Source: Planctomycetota bacterium
Lineage (GTDB): Bacteria; Planctomycetota; UBA1135; GCA-002686595
Reading direction: 5' to 3'
Assembly: GCA_027083445.1 (NCBI GenBank)
Contig: JALWOP010000409.1
Location: 1-39,664, forward strand
DNA length: 39,664 nt
Part shown: in pieces, positions 37,594-39,664 of the stretch
Layout: each line of letters starts with the position of its first letter
How positions within the stretch are numbered: the first letter of the stretch is position 1
Made by a program: the position numbers and the translations under genes
The notes under the pieces: model-generated
Databases searched by the model: none
Told to the model about the DNA's origin: nothing
Seen by the model: the letters and a program-made list of their open reading frames with translations, nothing else

Positions 37594-39664
37594 CTAGGGG
37601 GATTCCCTAGTTTGGAGGAGCTCGGTCGCCTTCGCAACCTGTTGCTGGCGGCCGACCGCCGAAGCGACCTCGAGGGCCTCGGTCGCCCAGCGCCGGGCCC
37701 GTTCCTCCTCGCCCCTCTCCCGGGCGAAGGCGGCCGCCAGGTTCAAGAGGGTCGAGAGCAGAGCCTTGCTGTCCTGGCGGCGCAGCTCCTCCAGGGCGGC
37801 GAGCAGGCGCTCTTCGCAGGGGGGCTCCGCCGGGGTCAGCATGTACTCCGCCAGGCAGATCAGGCCCCGGGCGAGGGCCTGCTCGCTGCCCCCTTCGAGG
37901 GCCTGGGCGCACTCCTGGAGCGCCTCCCGCCGCTCCAGGGCACGGGCGGGTTCACCGCGGCCCAGGAGCACGAACACCAGTCGCGACAGGCACTCGAAGG
38001 CGGCCCAGCGGCTGCCCCCAGCCTGCGCGGTCCGAAACGCCTTCTCGAGGTGCTCCTCGGCCTCTTCGAGATCACCGCGGTGCCAGGCGATCAGCCCCAG
38101 CCCCCAGGGGAGGTCGAGGGGGGGGGGTCCGCCCAGTTCCCGAGCTTCGTCGAGGAAACGCTGGGCATCCTCCAGTCGGCGACCGAGCTGGGCCAGACAG
38201 CGGCCGGTGTTGGCCAGGGCCTTGCTTCTCGTACCCGTGTCACTGCGCAGGCCCGCCTCCGCCGCGCCGAGGGACCAGGCTTGGGCACGCTCGAAATCCC
38301 CCGCCTCCTCCTCCACCACCGAGAGCAGGTAGCGGGCTTCCCGGGTCGTCTCGTGTTCGCTGTGACGTTCGGCCTCCGCGGCGAGGTTGCCCAGTCGGAG
38401 CCGCAGGGAGTCGCTGTCGTTGCGTCCCAGGCCGGCGTGGACTTCGATCCACAGGGCCTGGACCAACAGGCTCCGGCGCGTGCGTCCCGCCAGCCGCTCT
38501 GCGTGTTGCGCGGCGCGCCGCGCATGTCGCTGCGCCTCACGATGGGCGGTCAGGCGCACCGCTTCCCGGCCGGCTGCCACCGAAGCCCGCGCCGCGAGTT
38601 CGTCCTCACCGGCCAGGGCGGCTTGACGCGCGAGGGCCGAGCGATCCAAGGCTCCCTCCCCAGCCTCCCCGCCGAGGGCTTCGGCGATGCGGCGGTGTAG
38701 CAGACGACGGGCGGGGTCGGAGAGGGCGTCGTAGACCACTTGGCGCAAGAGGTCGTGGACGAAGTCGAGCTCATCGGGTCCGGCGCTGCGCAGGATTCCC
38801 TGGGCAGAGAGACGCTCCACGCTGGTCAATAGCGGCCCCAAGGGGATGGCGCTGACCGAACTGACCAGGCCCAGGGGAAAGCGTCCACCCGAGGCCGCGC
38901 CGACCCGCAGGAGCTCGAGCTCCGTGGCGGAGAGTTTTTCGATCCGGGCCGCGATGACCTCGGTGAGTTCGCTGGAGGGGGACTCCGACCCGGCCTGGGC
39001 GAGAAGGATGGCGAAGAGGGGGTTGCCGCCGGTTCGGTGCAGGGGGGAGCGGATGGACGCGCGGGGGTTGATGCTCCCGATCAGACCGCGGAGGTCCTCC
39101 TCCGAGAGGGGGCCCAGGCGCTGGAGGTTCTGCCGGCCTTCCCGCCGCAGGGTGGATCGCAGGCGCAAGGCGGCCTCGTTGTCGTCCAGTTCCCCGCTCC
39201 TTGCGCTGACGGCGAAGGCGAGGCGGGGATGGTCCTGGCGCACGAGCCAGGAGAGGAATGCCGCGGACAACTCGTCGATCCACTGGATATCGTCCAGGGT
39301 GATGAGGAGCGGGCCTTCGTCCTCCTCGCACAGGAGCTGCGCCAGGAGCTCGGAGAAGAGCTCGGTGCGCTCGAGCTGGGTCTCGGCGAAGGGGCGGGGA
39401 GAGAGGAACTCCGACCAGAGGGCCAGGGGCCGACCCTCCTCGGCTTCGAAGGCCTTGGCGGAGCGGGTGCTGTAGCCCCTGCGGCGCGCCCTGTGGGTCA
39501 GCTCGTCGAGTAGGCGTGTCTTGCCGATGCCACCTTCGCCTTCGAACCACAGGACCTCGCGGCCCACACCCTCCGTGCAGCGGGTGAGGAAGTGCTCGAT
39601 GGCGGTACAGGCTTCGGTCCGACCGAAGAGTCCATGGGGTGTTTCGGCGGGGATGGGGGAGGGC
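37594..39664 (-). CDS. STAND-type ATPase with TPR-like repeats, 5' end beyond the window
   Basis: The visible part is 689 residues and open to the window edge. It starts with a Pro-rich linker and GLFGRTEACTAIEHFL, the usual opening of an AAA_16/STAND domain. Walker A GEGGIGKT (visible residues 42-49) and Walker B LLITLDDIQWIDE follow. The second half is helical with TPR-like repeats (for example AIAWHRGDLEEAEEHLEKAF, read as one repeat). Such proteins are often serine/threonine kinase or LuxR-type regulators with the catalytic or DNA-binding domain at the far end; that end is not in the window. A GTG at 39567 is open but would cut off the conserved GRTE segment, so it is not taken as the start. 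Confidence 0.8.
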   Translation of the reverse strand, partial: PSPIPAETPHGLFGRTEACTAIEHFLTRCTEGVGREVLWFEGEGGIGKTRLLDELTHRARRRGYSTRSAKAFEAEEGRPLALWSEFLSPRPFAETQLERTELFSELLAQLLCEEDEGPLLITLDDIQWIDELSAAFLSWLVRQDHPRLAFAVSARSGELDDNEAALRLRSTLRREGRQNLQRLGPLSEEDLRGLIGSINPRASIRSPLHRTGGNPLFAILLAQAGSESPSSELTEVIAARIEKLSATELELLRVGAASGGRFPLGLVSSVSAIPLGPLLTSVERLSAQGILRSAGPDELDFVHDLLRQVVYDALSDPARRLLHRRIAEALGGEAGEGALDRSALARQAALAGEDELAARASVAAGREAVRLTAHREAQRHARRAAQHAERLAGRTRRSLLVQALWIEVHAGLGRNDSDSLRLRLGNLAAEAERHSEHETTREARYLLSVVEEEAGDFERAQAWSLGAAEAGLRSDTGTRSKALANTGRCLAQLGRRLEDAQRFLDEARELGGPPPLDLPWGLGLIAWHRGDLEEAEEHLEKAFRTAQAGGSRWAAFECLSRLVFVLLGRGEPARALERREALQECAQALEGGSEQALARGLICLAEYMLTPAEPPCEERLLAALEELRRQDSKALLSTLLNLAAAFARERGEEERARRWATEALEVASAVGRQQQVAKATELLQTRESP

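Noticed and set aside
37594-37610. CTAGGG/CCCTAG palindrome at the end of the STAND ATPase gene
   Set aside because: It overlaps the stop codon and last codons and has only six pairs, so a regulatory role is not supported.

Overview
The window is a gene-dense stretch of high-GC bacterial chromosome (I estimate well over 60% G+C by eye), with many 4-base ATGA/GTGA overlaps and several GTG or TTG starts. The envelope looks Gram-negative: there are lipoprotein signal sequences, a DUF5916-type beta-barrel protein ending in Phe, and TolB-like propellers. No rRNA, tRNA, CRISPR array, transposase or phage gene was seen. The phylum cannot be fixed from sequence alone. The mixture of genes would suit Planctomycetota, Myxococcota or a related lineage, but that is a guess.

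Region 1 (1-7.5 kb, minus strand) reads as one long run: rnpA, yidD, a PD40 beta-propeller lipoprotein, a PAS-GAF-PAS sensor kinase, a FixJ-type regulator, a REC-GAF-like protein, an MBL-fold hydrolase and an NfsA-type nitroreductase. Most junctions overlap or are tiny. No rpmH precedes rnpA.

Region 2 (7.5-13.4 kb, plus strand) has a truncated aldehyde-dehydrogenase-like protein lacking the catalytic Cys, translationally coupled to L-lysine 6-transaminase. An MFS transporter and a frameshifted CBM9/DUF5916 outer-membrane protein follow. A true ALDH7-type enzyme at 24.6-26.2 kb could complete lysine to 2-aminoadipate.

Region 3 (13.4-24.5 kb) is mostly housekeeping. It holds an RlmN-family radical SAM enzyme, a DHH phosphoesterase, the tig-clpP-clpX chaperone/protease locus, a GNAT-sirtuin pair, and a minus-strand run of an unknown membrane protein, EttA and a NUDIX hydrolase.

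Region 4 (26.2-31.6 kb) holds two tandem paralogues of about 820 residues, one lipoprotein and one secreted protein, of no certain family. Strong inverted repeats flank and separate them.

Region 5 (31.6-37.3 kb) is a benzoyl-CoA epoxidation locus. boxC and boxB read leftward, and a divergent XRE-shikimate-kinase-type regulator (BoxR) reads rightward across a 9+9 bp palindrome. A DUF3311/sodium-solute-symporter pair follows the regulator and may import the aromatic acid. boxA, the CoA ligase and the semialdehyde dehydrogenase of this pathway are not in the window.

Region 6 (37.3 kb to the end) has a DUF4242 protein and the C-terminal part of a STAND-type ATPase with TPR-like repeats, cut by the window edge.
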